From assembly GCA_017302795.1 (NCBI GenBank), contig JAFLCB010000003.1, positions 276,650-340,649 on the forward strand: a stretch of 64,000 nucleotides of DNA. Reading direction: 5' to 3'. Under the pieces are notes generated by a model. The model worked only from the letters and a program-made list of their open reading frames with translations, was not told where the DNA came from and did no database searches. How positions within the stretch are numbered: the first letter of the stretch is position 1; each line of letters starts with the position of its first letter. Both the position numbers and the translations under genes were made by a program. The DNA comes from Deltaproteobacteria bacterium (GTDB taxonomy: Bacteria; Bdellovibrionota; Bdellovibrionia; Bdellovibrionales; JAMPXM01). Positions 1-7,246 of the stretch are shown here, one piece after another.

Positions 1-357
1 GTTAGCTACGGCGGAACATGGATCGCGCCTTGCGATTCTCGAATTGGCATAATTCCGTGTGGGTACGCTGACGGATACAGGCGTGGTCTAGCGGGCTCCG
101 AAATTCTTGTCCATGGCCAGCGCGTCTCCGTCGTTGGGACGATATGCATGGATTACTTTATGTGCGATTTGACGTCAGTTCCCTTGGCGAAAGTCGGTGA
201 CGAAGTGATTCTGCTAGGTAAATCGGGCTCAGATAGCGTGACAGCTTCTGAACTAGCGCATCGGCTAGGCACTATCCCATATGAAATTTTGACTGGCCTC
301 AGCGAGCGAGTTCCAAGGCTTTATAATGACGTAGGGCCGCATAGTAGCTTAACCTAA
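1..357 (+). CDS. alr: alanine racemase, C-terminal part (5' end outside window)
   Basis: Alanine racemase interconverts L- and D-alanine with PLP and supplies D-Ala for peptidoglycan. The frame is open from base 1 and the gene starts upstream. The visible part is the C-terminal beta domain. It has the GYADGYRRG segment, then VVGTICMDYFMCDLT, where Met and Asp follow the usual catalytic-loop pattern, and near the end GTIPYEILTGLSERVPR, a hallmark of the family C-terminus. In many homologues the 'C/S-MD' stretch contributes to the second active site. The stop at 355-357 lies only five bases before the proposed mlaE start, so the two are probably co-transcribed. Truncation is due to the window edge, not mutation. 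Confidence 0.9.
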   Translation, partial: VSYGGTWIAPCDSRIGIIPCGYADGYRRGLAGSEILVHGQRVSVVGTICMDYFMCDLTSVPLAKVGDEVILLGKSGSDSVTASELAHRLGTIPYEILTGLSERVPRLYNDVGPHSSLT

Positions 358-362
358 ACAGC

Positions 363-1247
363 GTGAGCCCAAAGACCACACAAGACACTGCATCATTCGG
401 CGCTCGGTACATGATCGCGCGCGACAAATTCAATCGCGCCTTCGACGGCTTTTTCCTTTGGCTAGCTGTAAAATTCCGTACGTTCATTATTGAAGTTGGC
501 GAACTTGCTGGGTTTGGTTTACAGGGCTATCGGCTGTTTTTGACCAAACCGTTTCGCTGGCCGGAACTTCTTATTCACATGGAGTTCATCGGTAACAAGT
601 CGCTTGGAATCATTGTCATGTCCGGTTTGTTCACGGGCATGGCGCTCGCGTATCAGATCTACCTTGGCTTTAAACTTGTCAACGCTGTGTCGCTTGTTGG
701 CCCAACGGTGGGGATGGGAATTACGCGTGAGCTTGGCCCCGTATTAACGGGATTGATCGTCGCTGCTAGGGCCGGCGGTGCAATGGCAGCTAGGCTAGGC
801 AGTATGCGGGTCACCGAACAGATAGATGCGTTAGAGGTCATGGGCGTAAATCCCATGCAGTACCTTGTCAGTCCACGTCTCGTAGCTGCGGTGATCGTCA
901 TGCCTCTATTGACCGGAGTCTTTGATTTTGCGGCGATGTTTGGCTGTTGGTTAGTTTGTATTAAGCTCTTGGGAATGGATGAGGCAGCGTTTTTCGATCG
1001 AACATATTTGTGGCTTGAGCCCTATCATATTTTTGAAGGTCTCTTTAAAGCGGCGGTGTTTGGTGTATTCTTCGCGATTATTTGCACGCAACGTGGGTAC
1101 CTTACGAAAGGCGGCGCAGAGGGAGTTGGCGCAGCTACTAATCGTGGCGTTGTGCTCTCGATGGTCATGGTAATAGCAAGTGACTTTTTTCTGACGAACC
1201 TTATCAACATGTTTTACAACGTCTTTGGGATGAACGGCTGGAAGTAG
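363..1247 (+). CDS. mlaE: MlaE-type ABC transporter permease (phospholipid transport)
   Basis: Inner-membrane permease of an MCE/Mla lipid transporter, which moves phospholipid between the outer and inner membranes. At 294 aa it is longer than the usual ~260 aa. The conserved MlaE core is clear: RELGPVL near residues 122-128, AARAGGAMAARLG near 134-146 and EQIDALEVMGVNP near 152-164, followed by several hydrophobic helices to the C-terminus. The start used is GTG at 363, five bases after alr. ATG at 411 would give 278 aa, nearer the family length. Neither has a good ribosome binding site, so the start is uncertain. The stop codon abuts the ATG of mlaF directly, as expected for a translationally coupled operon mlaE-mlaF-mlaD. 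Confidence 0.93.
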   Translation: MSPKTTQDTASFGARYMIARDKFNRAFDGFFLWLAVKFRTFIIEVGELAGFGLQGYRLFLTKPFRWPELLIHMEFIGNKSLGIIVMSGLFTGMALAYQIYLGFKLVNAVSLVGPTVGMGITRELGPVLTGLIVAARAGGAMAARLGSMRVTEQIDALEVMGVNPMQYLVSPRLVAAVIVMPLLTGVFDFAAMFGCWLVCIKLLGMDEAAFFDRTYLWLEPYHIFEGLFKAAVFGVFFAIICTQRGYLTKGGAEGVGAATNRGVVLSMVMVIASDFFLTNLINMFYNVFGMNGWK

Positions 1248-2066
1248 ATGGATATAGTTGAGCTCGTCGACAAACCAGATCTTGCCATCGCGATCAAAGA
1301 TTTGCGGAAATCTTTTGATGGACGCGAATTTGTTCTGAACGGAATGACGCTTGAAATTCCCAAAGGTAAAATCACAGTACTGATTGGCTATTCGGGGACA
1401 GGGAAATCAGTTCTTCTGAAACATATTCTGGGGCTTCTGAAGCCGACCTCTGGATCCATTCGAATTCTAGGACAAGAAATAACGAATATGAACATGGAGC
1501 AGCTTACGAAGCTCCGCAATCGTTTCGGAATGCTGTTTCAATACGCAGCATTATTCGACGATATGACAGCACTCGAGAACGTAATATTTCCGCTCAAAGA
1601 ACATCGCCGGGAGTTGACCAGGGCGAAGATGATTGAAATTGCACGCGCGCGTTTAAAGGAATCAGGACTCGACGAAAAACACTATGCGAAACAACCATCA
1701 GAAATGTCGGGCGGGATGCGAAAGCGTGTTGGTCTTGCGCGGGCTCTTGCGCTCGACCCAGAAATTCTTGTTTATGACGAACCGACGACTGGACTCGACC
1801 CTGTGCTTACGGAAATGGTGGATAATCTAATTGTCTCCACCCATAATTTGAGACAAGGGACGACTTCTGTTGTTGTGAGTCATGATTTGTTTGCAGCATT
1901 CCGAATAGCTGATCACGTCGTGATGCTCGATAGCGGACGAGTTTTGTTACACGGGACACCGCAAGACTTTTTAGATTCTGACATCGATTTGGTGAAGAGA
2001 TTCGTTGCCAAAGGTGTGCGTAAAGAGCTGCAACCGCACGCAGGCTCGACACGCTCGGTGGAGTGA
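1248..2066 (+). CDS. mlaF: MlaF-type ABC transporter ATPase
   Basis: Cytoplasmic ATPase that drives the MlaE permease. Walker A is GYSGTGKS at residues 47-54. The signature is MSGGMRKR at 153-160, the form typical of MlaF/Mkl-like ATPases rather than LSGGQ. Walker B with catalytic Glu is VYDEPTTGLDP at about 175-185, and the H-loop VVVSHD follows. The length of 272 aa fits the family. The C-terminal tail after the H-loop is a short extension of the kind that in E. coli MlaF contacts the partner ATPase. The ATG follows the mlaE stop with no gap. Confidence 0.95.
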   Translation: MDIVELVDKPDLAIAIKDLRKSFDGREFVLNGMTLEIPKGKITVLIGYSGTGKSVLLKHILGLLKPTSGSIRILGQEITNMNMEQLTKLRNRFGMLFQYAALFDDMTALENVIFPLKEHRRELTRAKMIEIARARLKESGLDEKHYAKQPSEMSGGMRKRVGLARALALDPEILVYDEPTTGLDPVLTEMVDNLIVSTHNLRQGTTSVVVSHDLFAAFRIADHVVMLDSGRVLLHGTPQDFLDSDIDLVKRFVAKGVRKELQPHAGSTRSVE

Positions 2067-2071
2067 AATGA

Positions 2072-2122
2072 GCTGGTTGATTGGGCTGGTTGATTGGGCT
2101 GGTTGATTGGGCTGGTTGATTG
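2072..2122. repeat. 13-bp tandem repeat between mlaF and mlaD
   Basis: The unit GCTGGTTGATTGG occurs three times in full (2072-2084, 2085-2097, 2098-2110) and a fourth time for 12 of 13 bases (2111-2122). It lies between the mlaF stop and the mlaD ribosome binding site. The copies are identical, which implies recent expansion or slippage. The unit is not a multiple of three and lies outside coding sequence, so copy-number change would alter only leader length. A degenerate relative of the unit occurs at about 6109-6132, in front of the mlaD remnant. Confidence 0.95.
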
Positions 2123-2155
2123 AACGGTGCTATGTTGCTGAAGAGAGAATGGTAA

Positions 2156-3535
2156 ATGGGTTTGTTTGCTGCGCCTGAATTTAAAGTCGGCCTTCTTGTG
2201 CTGATCGTTTCAGGTCTCATTGCGACAATGTCTATCAAGGTCTCAAACGACCCTGCAGGTCTCGGCGCGACCAAAAAAGCCCATTTCTTTATGGATGATG
2301 CGAGTGGACTTGTTAGAAATTCGAACATTCGTATGGCCGGTATTCCCGTCGGTATGATCAAGGAAATCAAACTTGAAAATGGAATGGCGCGAGTAGAAGT
2401 CGTGGTTAAGGGCGATACGCCGATGACCAAATCCGCGCGCGTTGAAATTCGACCGAACGGCATTCTCGGGGATAAGTTCGTAGAGATCATCGGCGGTGAT
2501 GTTCGCGATCCACCTTTGCGATCGGGTGATCAAATAATGGTGGTTGATGACCGAGCGTCGGTCGACCGATTGATCGGCGAAATTTCTAAAATCACTAAAT
2601 CGATTGCGCAAGTCGCAGACAATATAAAAGCAGCTACCGAGGGCGATAAGGACAAACCACTTGGTCGCATTGTCGACAATATCGAGCGATTGACGACGGA
2701 TCTTGCGACACTCTCGGCGGAGCGAAAAGACGACATGGGCGAGATCATCGCCAATCTTCGCGAAACGACTGACACGATAAATAACTTGGTCAATGACGAA
2801 ACCGATGACGGCTTTAAGTCTGCTTGGAAAGACGCACTGAAGAGCTTAAAGAAGATCGAAGGTACCCTTGCAAACGTCGAAGAAATTACAGGTAAGATCA
2901 ATCGCGGTGAAGGCACCATCGGCAAGCTTGTAAATGACGCTGAAACGGCAGAGGAGCTAAACACCGCGATTTCTGGGATTAACAATCTGCTTGATACCGG
3001 CAACAAGTTGCAGACGAGCTTTGATTATCACGCAAACATCATGGCTAACACGGGCGAAGCAAAATCATTTCTCAATCTTCGGCTCCAACCTGGGGTCGAT
3101 CGTTATTACGAATTAGGGATCGTCGACGACGCGACTGGCACTCGCGAGCGAACGCGCATTTCGACGACGACAAACGGTGTGGAAACGGTTTCAGTTGAAA
3201 ATAAAACCTTCCAGGATCGCGTGAAGTTCAATGCGCTTTTTGCAAAGAATTTTTGGAACCTGACATTGAAGGGCGGCATCATCGAAAATGCTGGCGGTGT
3301 CGGAGCTGATTACTATCTGATGAAGCGAAATCTTCGCTTGTCAATCGAAGCATTTGATTTTGGAAACTTGCAGCTGCGTGCGACCGCACGGTACAACTTC
3401 TGGAGCGGACTTTACATAGCTGCTGGTGGTGAGGACATGGCGTCTAAAACAGGCAATGCGAGCGCCTTCATCGGCGGCGGTCTGTTCTTAACCAACGACG
3501 ATCTCAAACTTCTTTTAACGAAAATGCCATTCTAG
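2156..3535 (+). CDS. mlaD: MlaD/MCE-family substrate-binding protein with long C-terminal domain
   Basis: Membrane-anchored, periplasmic lipid-binding subunit of the Mla transporter. It has one N-terminal membrane helix (about residues 9-29), then a single MCE domain (about 38-118) with the family pattern GLVRNSNIRMAGIPVG and a GDKFVEI segment. Next comes a long helical, coiled-coil-like stretch (about 135-280). The last ~170 residues are rich in alternating aromatic and polar strands (for example FWNLTLKGGI and ARYNFWSGLYIAAGG) and end in Phe. That tail is absent from the short E. coli MlaD (183 aa). Start ATG 2156 follows a purine-rich AAGAGAGAA. A damaged second copy of this gene lies at about 6109-6247. 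Confidence 0.9.
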   Translation: MGLFAAPEFKVGLLVLIVSGLIATMSIKVSNDPAGLGATKKAHFFMDDASGLVRNSNIRMAGIPVGMIKEIKLENGMARVEVVVKGDTPMTKSARVEIRPNGILGDKFVEIIGGDVRDPPLRSGDQIMVVDDRASVDRLIGEISKITKSIAQVADNIKAATEGDKDKPLGRIVDNIERLTTDLATLSAERKDDMGEIIANLRETTDTINNLVNDETDDGFKSAWKDALKSLKKIEGTLANVEEITGKINRGEGTIGKLVNDAETAEELNTAISGINNLLDTGNKLQTSFDYHANIMANTGEAKSFLNLRLQPGVDRYYELGIVDDATGTRERTRISTTTNGVETVSVENKTFQDRVKFNALFAKNFWNLTLKGGIIENAGGVGADYYLMKRNLRLSIEAFDFGNLQLRATARYNFWSGLYIAAGGEDMASKTGNASAFIGGGLFLTNDDLKLLLTKMPF

Positions 3536-3543
3536 CGTGCCTC

Positions 3544-3558
3544 GTCTCATCTTGAGAC
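3544..3558. promoter_or_regulatory. candidate operator, palindromic motif copy 1
   Basis: Perfect inverted repeat GTCTCA-TCT-TGAGAC followed by AC. It lies just after the mlaD stop and 57 bases before the ATG of the next gene. The same 15-bp architecture recurs in intergenic DNA at 7193, 18446 and 58163. The function is inferred only from recurrence, symmetry and placement. Confidence 0.5.
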
Positions 3559-3615
3559 ACTATTTGTTCACCTTTGACTGAATATGGTCCTGATTTTTGC
3601 CGATCTTATATTGGT

Positions 3616-6078
3616 ATGGAGAAGTTTGAAGGACAGGTACCAAAATCCAGGGCAGGCTTGGCTTTTTTCGGTGCCCTTGTCTTTTTTGTTGGCGGTTTTA
3701 GCACGGGCTACGCAGAAACCATGAGCTCGCGATCGACAAGTGGTTCAAATAGTTCGTCTGGGGTGACATCTATCCCGGTTCCTGATGTTGAACTTGAAAA
3801 AATCGGCCTGCTTATTTCGCCTTTCCCAGCGTGCGAGGGCTTACAATTAGTTGATTCAGATACGTATAGAAAGAACGAAACGCAGTGGCGCAAGGTTTCA
3901 TTGAGCCCAGACTTTAAGGGCCCAATTGAATTTGTCCCTTCAACTTCCATGTTTAGATCGTTTAACGCGCAGTCGGCGTTAAAGCCGGGATCGATGTCAC
4001 CAACCCAGTTTCTTGAAAGCGTCGGACAGCGTGCGATCTACGACTTAAACTCTGGACTCCAGCAGTACCGGGAGCTCAAAGAGTGCGTTGCGCAAAAGAC
4101 AGTTTCGACAATCTGCGAGAAGCTGAGAGACGGATTCAAACTTGGTTTTGAACGCAATGGACCTGCGCTTCGAAAAGCGCTCGCACGATCCGCCTTTGTT
4201 GATTCGCTTTATGTTTCCCGCGCGATCGCACTGAATGATCCATCAGACTTTGTAAACTCCCGGATGGAAATTAAAAAGGCAGGTGTCTTCGGCGCAAGCC
4301 CCCATCGCGCCTTATCAGGCGATGAGCTTTCGGCCGCCCGAGCCGACATGCGTCAAGCATTCGCAACGGCAAAAAAAGATTATTACGAAACGGTTGAAGC
4401 GCGCCTAAGCGAGCGTCAAAAGGAAGGTGGGTGGTCGAAAGAAACCATCGACCGACAAAGGTTTGCGATGACTTCGCCGCAGGCACTTACGGCTGCGATA
4501 GGTTCACGAATGGCCGAGTATCGAGCAGCGCGCGTGGCTGATTATTATCGGGCAATGACGGATTCCCCGCAGCTTGCATATTCCGTCAGCGTGCCCCAGT
4601 CGGATACCGAGTTAAGTAAGATCCTCGACAAAATGATCGCAGACGGCGAAAGCCAACTTAAGAAAACGACGGAAGCTTTAGTCGGCGCGAAAGCATCGTC
4701 TCAATCGAATTCTCGTTCGCGTGGAAAGTTGACGGATCATCATTTGAAACTTGCCGGTTACAGTTCAACGATTGAAAAGGTTTTGCGAGACGAAGCGATG
4801 AATTCCAAACCGCCGGGTAGACCGCAGCATTGCGGGCTCGCTTTCGGTCTTCACAATGAACTTCTGGCTTCTCAATCTGCAGATGGCCTTCTGATTACTG
4901 GAGCACTTATAACCGCGCCGATCGGGGCGGCGATTGCATTGCCGCGATTAGCTTTGATGATCGGCGCGGGATCGCTAGCCTCTGGCGCGGGACTCTCGTC
5001 GGTGATTGTCGGTACTGGGATTTCAACTGGGCTCCTTTCGGCAGGTCGAGATATAGCGCTAGCTCAATCCGCACTGTCGGAAGTGCGCACGGGGCTTCGC
5101 ACAGCCGATGATGCACGGTCGGCCGTTTCAGCTGGAAATCTGGCTGTGATTGGAGTTGCGACTACAGTGGCTCTTGGCATAAAGCCGAGTTTGGTTTCGG
5201 TCACGAGAGCCGCATCGAATGGCTCGAAGGTCACGCGCGCTGGCAGTAGCGCTGCCGCTACATCGAAAGTCAAAACTCCTTCGACGATAAATGAAACAAC
5301 CGGAACTCCAATTTTAAGGAAGGTGCTGGATGTTTCCCGTCTGAAGCCTTCCCTCAAACTGTTGAAGGCCAGCAAAAATCCGACAGCGGATTCGCTTTCG
5401 CATTTGGATGACGGCATTTATATTTATGGCATCGACAAAAAAGGCAATACTGGGATTATTCCTCGGAACTTGGATCCCGGCGGGCCGATCGATGAAAGCT
5501 CGACTTTCATCGGGTCGCACATCGGTCTGCGCACAGTTATGAAGGACGCATTAGGGGAAGACGTAGAGTTTGTTTCAGCCGGCGAAGTCATTGTTCGAAA
5601 TGGCCGCACGATGGCAGTTACGAACGGTGCCGGTAGTTTCAAGAATGGAAGCGAGCATCTGGAATTTGGGGTTGAGCAATTAAAGCAACGGGGTCTAAAA
5701 ATTGATGGTCGAACTGAAATTCGCGATTTCTCAAAAAATCTTTACGAAGATCCTCACGATGCCGTCGCTATTCAAATACCGATTGAAATCAAAGTATTCA
5801 GGGACCCTGCTCTGCGAGACTTGCATTCTCAAACAGCAAGTCTCGTTACTCGCGTTGACGCACAGGGGATCGCTACTGGCGATGAGCTTTTTGAAAAAGC
5901 GCTTGGTATTCAAGGTGTAGATTCCACAGCCGCCTATCATGCTTTCTCTATATATCGGAGATGGCAAAATCCGGCTGAGGGAACCGCCTATTCTTTTGAC
6001 GGAATTTACAGTCATATCGGCCCCGAAAATTATCGCGCGGCACTTCAAGTGATAAAGCGTGTTGCAGGGGACCCGTAG
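3616..6078 (+). CDS. large secreted protein with toxin-like C-terminal domain, function unknown
   Basis: 820 aa from ATG 3616, chosen because it begins a clear signal peptide (MEKFEGQ..., hydrophobic core LAFFGALVFFVGGF, then GYAET). An upstream TTG at 3574 would place charged residues in front. The middle (residues ~85-400) is charged and helical. A Gly/Ala-rich hydrophobic stretch at about 415-530 looks membrane-inserting. The last ~250 residues form a separate domain with IGSHIGL, then FVSAGEVIVRNGR, then a GAGSFKNGSEH segment. This order loosely recalls the 'HSS...SAG...DG...SGHY' domain of plant IQM proteins and bacterial effector-like proteins, but the match is by eye and weak. The gene lies between intact mlaD and an mlaD remnant, so it may have been inserted there. 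No immunity-like gene is evident on the same strand. Confidence 0.6.
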   Translation: MEKFEGQVPKSRAGLAFFGALVFFVGGFSTGYAETMSSRSTSGSNSSSGVTSIPVPDVELEKIGLLISPFPACEGLQLVDSDTYRKNETQWRKVSLSPDFKGPIEFVPSTSMFRSFNAQSALKPGSMSPTQFLESVGQRAIYDLNSGLQQYRELKECVAQKTVSTICEKLRDGFKLGFERNGPALRKALARSAFVDSLYVSRAIALNDPSDFVNSRMEIKKAGVFGASPHRALSGDELSAARADMRQAFATAKKDYYETVEARLSERQKEGGWSKETIDRQRFAMTSPQALTAAIGSRMAEYRAARVADYYRAMTDSPQLAYSVSVPQSDTELSKILDKMIADGESQLKKTTEALVGAKASSQSNSRSRGKLTDHHLKLAGYSSTIEKVLRDEAMNSKPPGRPQHCGLAFGLHNELLASQSADGLLITGALITAPIGAAIALPRLALMIGAGSLASGAGLSSVIVGTGISTGLLSAGRDIALAQSALSEVRTGLRTADDARSAVSAGNLAVIGVATTVALGIKPSLVSVTRAASNGSKVTRAGSSAAATSKVKTPSTINETTGTPILRKVLDVSRLKPSLKLLKASKNPTADSLSHLDDGIYIYGIDKKGNTGIIPRNLDPGGPIDESSTFIGSHIGLRTVMKDALGEDVEFVSAGEVIVRNGRTMAVTNGAGSFKNGSEHLEFGVEQLKQRGLKIDGRTEIRDFSKNLYEDPHDAVAIQIPIEIKVFRDPALRDLHSQTASLVTRVDAQGIATGDELFEKALGIQGVDSTAAYHAFSIYRRWQNPAEGTAYSFDGIYSHIGPENYRAALQVIKRVAGDP

Positions 6079-6108
6079 CAAAAAATTTATTTTGGCCAGC
6101 GAATGCTT

Positions 6109-6247
6109 CGGTTAGTTGATTGGCTGGGTTCAAATGCGGAAGACCGAAGGCACCATCGAAAAGCTTGTTAACGACGCAGAGAGCAAGTACCAAGGGCGTA
6201 GAAACTGTCACGATCTCAAGCTTCTTTTAACGAAAATGCCGTTCTAA
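6109..6247 (+). pseudogene. remnant of a second mlaD copy (37-codon in-frame micro-ORF)
   Basis: Too short for usual gene calling. Bases 6211-6246 match the last 36 bases of mlaD (3499-3534) at 34 positions, and both differences are synonymous. Bases 6146-6184 match mlaD 2909-2947 at about 31 of 39. The two pieces are joined in one open frame from ATG 6134 to TAA 6245-6247. It reads MRKTEGTIEKLVNDAES near the start and LKLLLTKMPF at the end. Upstream, at 6109-6132, is a degenerate copy of the 13-bp repeat that precedes real mlaD. This is best read as a tandem mlaD duplicate that lost most of its interior. Whether the micro-ORF is translated is unknown. Confidence 0.8.
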
Positions 6248-6249
6248 TT

Positions 6250-7089
6250 CTATCTTGCAGTTCCGGCTGCTGGCGAGCGAGCCTTTTCGCCCAACGATGG
6301 ATCGGTCACAAGACGTTTTACATCGAAGCCTCTTTGAGTAAGGCAGGCTTCAAGAGATTTTCTTTTTGAACAAAGGAATGCGCTTCGGGCGAGAGCTTGG
6401 CCGTACTGGGAAACGTTATCCTCGTGGTTTCCTAGCATCCTTCGATTGAATTCCTCTGAAGAGTCGTCATTGAGAGTTTCTTTACCTTCTTCTAGCGTCG
6501 CAAATTTGTTACAGCGCTTGTAAGCAGTTTCAATTGCGCCACATTTGTAATAGTTTTGGATAACCACTGTGGCTCCCGCACCGACGGCAAGAATCAATGG
6601 ATACGCAAGTGCCGCCTCGGCTTCACTAAAGAAAAGTTGGAATAGGTTGTTGGCAGCGTTCAAACTGGGCATCGCTTCCGACAGCTTTTTCATTTCGGTC
6701 TCAGGATTCCCGAACCAATCAATATTCACCTTTTTGTGGTTAAGCAGAATTTCCCCATCTACTTTATCAACTTGGATCGTTATCATTCGATTTTCGACTG
6801 CCACCTGGAGGAGTCCGTCACTCAGGGTGCGAAATCTGATTTTCGTTTTTGGAGCTTCGCGGAGCTGCTGACTTAGAAATTCCCAAACAGGACCCTCGAT
6901 CAATTTTTCTGTGGCTTTCAAAAGCGCTTTTGAATCGCGAATTTTTTCTAGCGCTTTCATTGGCGCAGCATCCACAGTGGGGGTCGCATATGCGTAAACC
7001 AACGACCCTGGAATAGCGACAAGCGAACCGGAAGCGAGCGCGGTAACGACAAGTCCTTGTATTGCCCGGTGAATCAATCGATTTACCAT
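6250..7089 (-). CDS. secreted protein of unknown function
   Basis: 279 aa, not recognised. The N-terminus is a signal peptide: basic MVNRLIHR, hydrophobic core VVTALASGSLVAIPGSL, then a probable cleavage around VYAYA. A second hydrophobic segment, AALAYPLILAVGAGATVVI at about 160-178, could be a membrane anchor. It is followed by a Cys-containing region (CGAIETAYKRC) and another Cys pair near the C-terminus, suggesting disulfides in the periplasm. Its 3' end touches the mlaD remnant (stop codons face each other two bases apart). The gene is divergent from purH across a 157-bp gap that holds palindromic motif copy 2. No catalytic motif is visible. Confidence 0.6.
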   Translation of the reverse strand: MVNRLIHRAIQGLVVTALASGSLVAIPGSLVYAYATPTVDAAPMKALEKIRDSKALLKATEKLIEGPVWEFLSQQLREAPKTKIRFRTLSDGLLQVAVENRMITIQVDKVDGEILLNHKKVNIDWFGNPETEMKKLSEAMPSLNAANNLFQLFFSEAEAALAYPLILAVGAGATVVIQNYYKCGAIETAYKRCNKFATLEEGKETLNDDSSEEFNRRMLGNHEDNVSQYGQALARSAFLCSKRKSLEACLTQRGFDVKRLVTDPSLGEKARSPAAGTAR

Positions 7090-7192
7090 TGAAGCCTCCG
7101 TATGGTTTCAGCATAGCCTATCTTTTCGGTTCTTTGCCAAACGCTTGACCAGTCAGCACGAAAGTAGGTTCCAACTCGACCAATGTAGGTAA

Positions 7193-7207
7193 GTCTCATA
7201 CTGAGAC
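7193..7207. promoter_or_regulatory. candidate operator, palindromic motif copy 2
   Basis: Perfect inverted repeat GTCTCA-TAC-TGAGAC followed by AC, in the divergent promoter region of the secreted protein (start 7089) and purH (start 7247). It ends 39 bases before the purH ATG, a position where a bound protein could interfere with transcription. It has the same arms as copy 1. Confidence 0.5.
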
Positions 7208-7246
7208 ACGTTGATTTTTCCACCCCACTTCAGATAGATTCTCGCC

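Noticed and set aside
1807-2490. 227-aa minus-strand frame across the mlaF end and mlaD start
   Set aside because: It is antisense to two well-supported genes and its sequence includes translations of the 13-bp repeat; no domain or start signal.
3544-3558. Palindromic motif as a LexA box or parS site
   Set aside because: Arms do not match the Bdellovibrio LexA box as I remember it (TTACnnnGTAA), and parS is a GTTTCACGTGAAAC-like site.
7213-7236. Sigma-70-like promoter for purH (TTGATT, 18 bases, TAGATT)
   Set aside because: The -10 would lie only ten bases before the ATG, leaving almost no leader; too weak to list as a feature.
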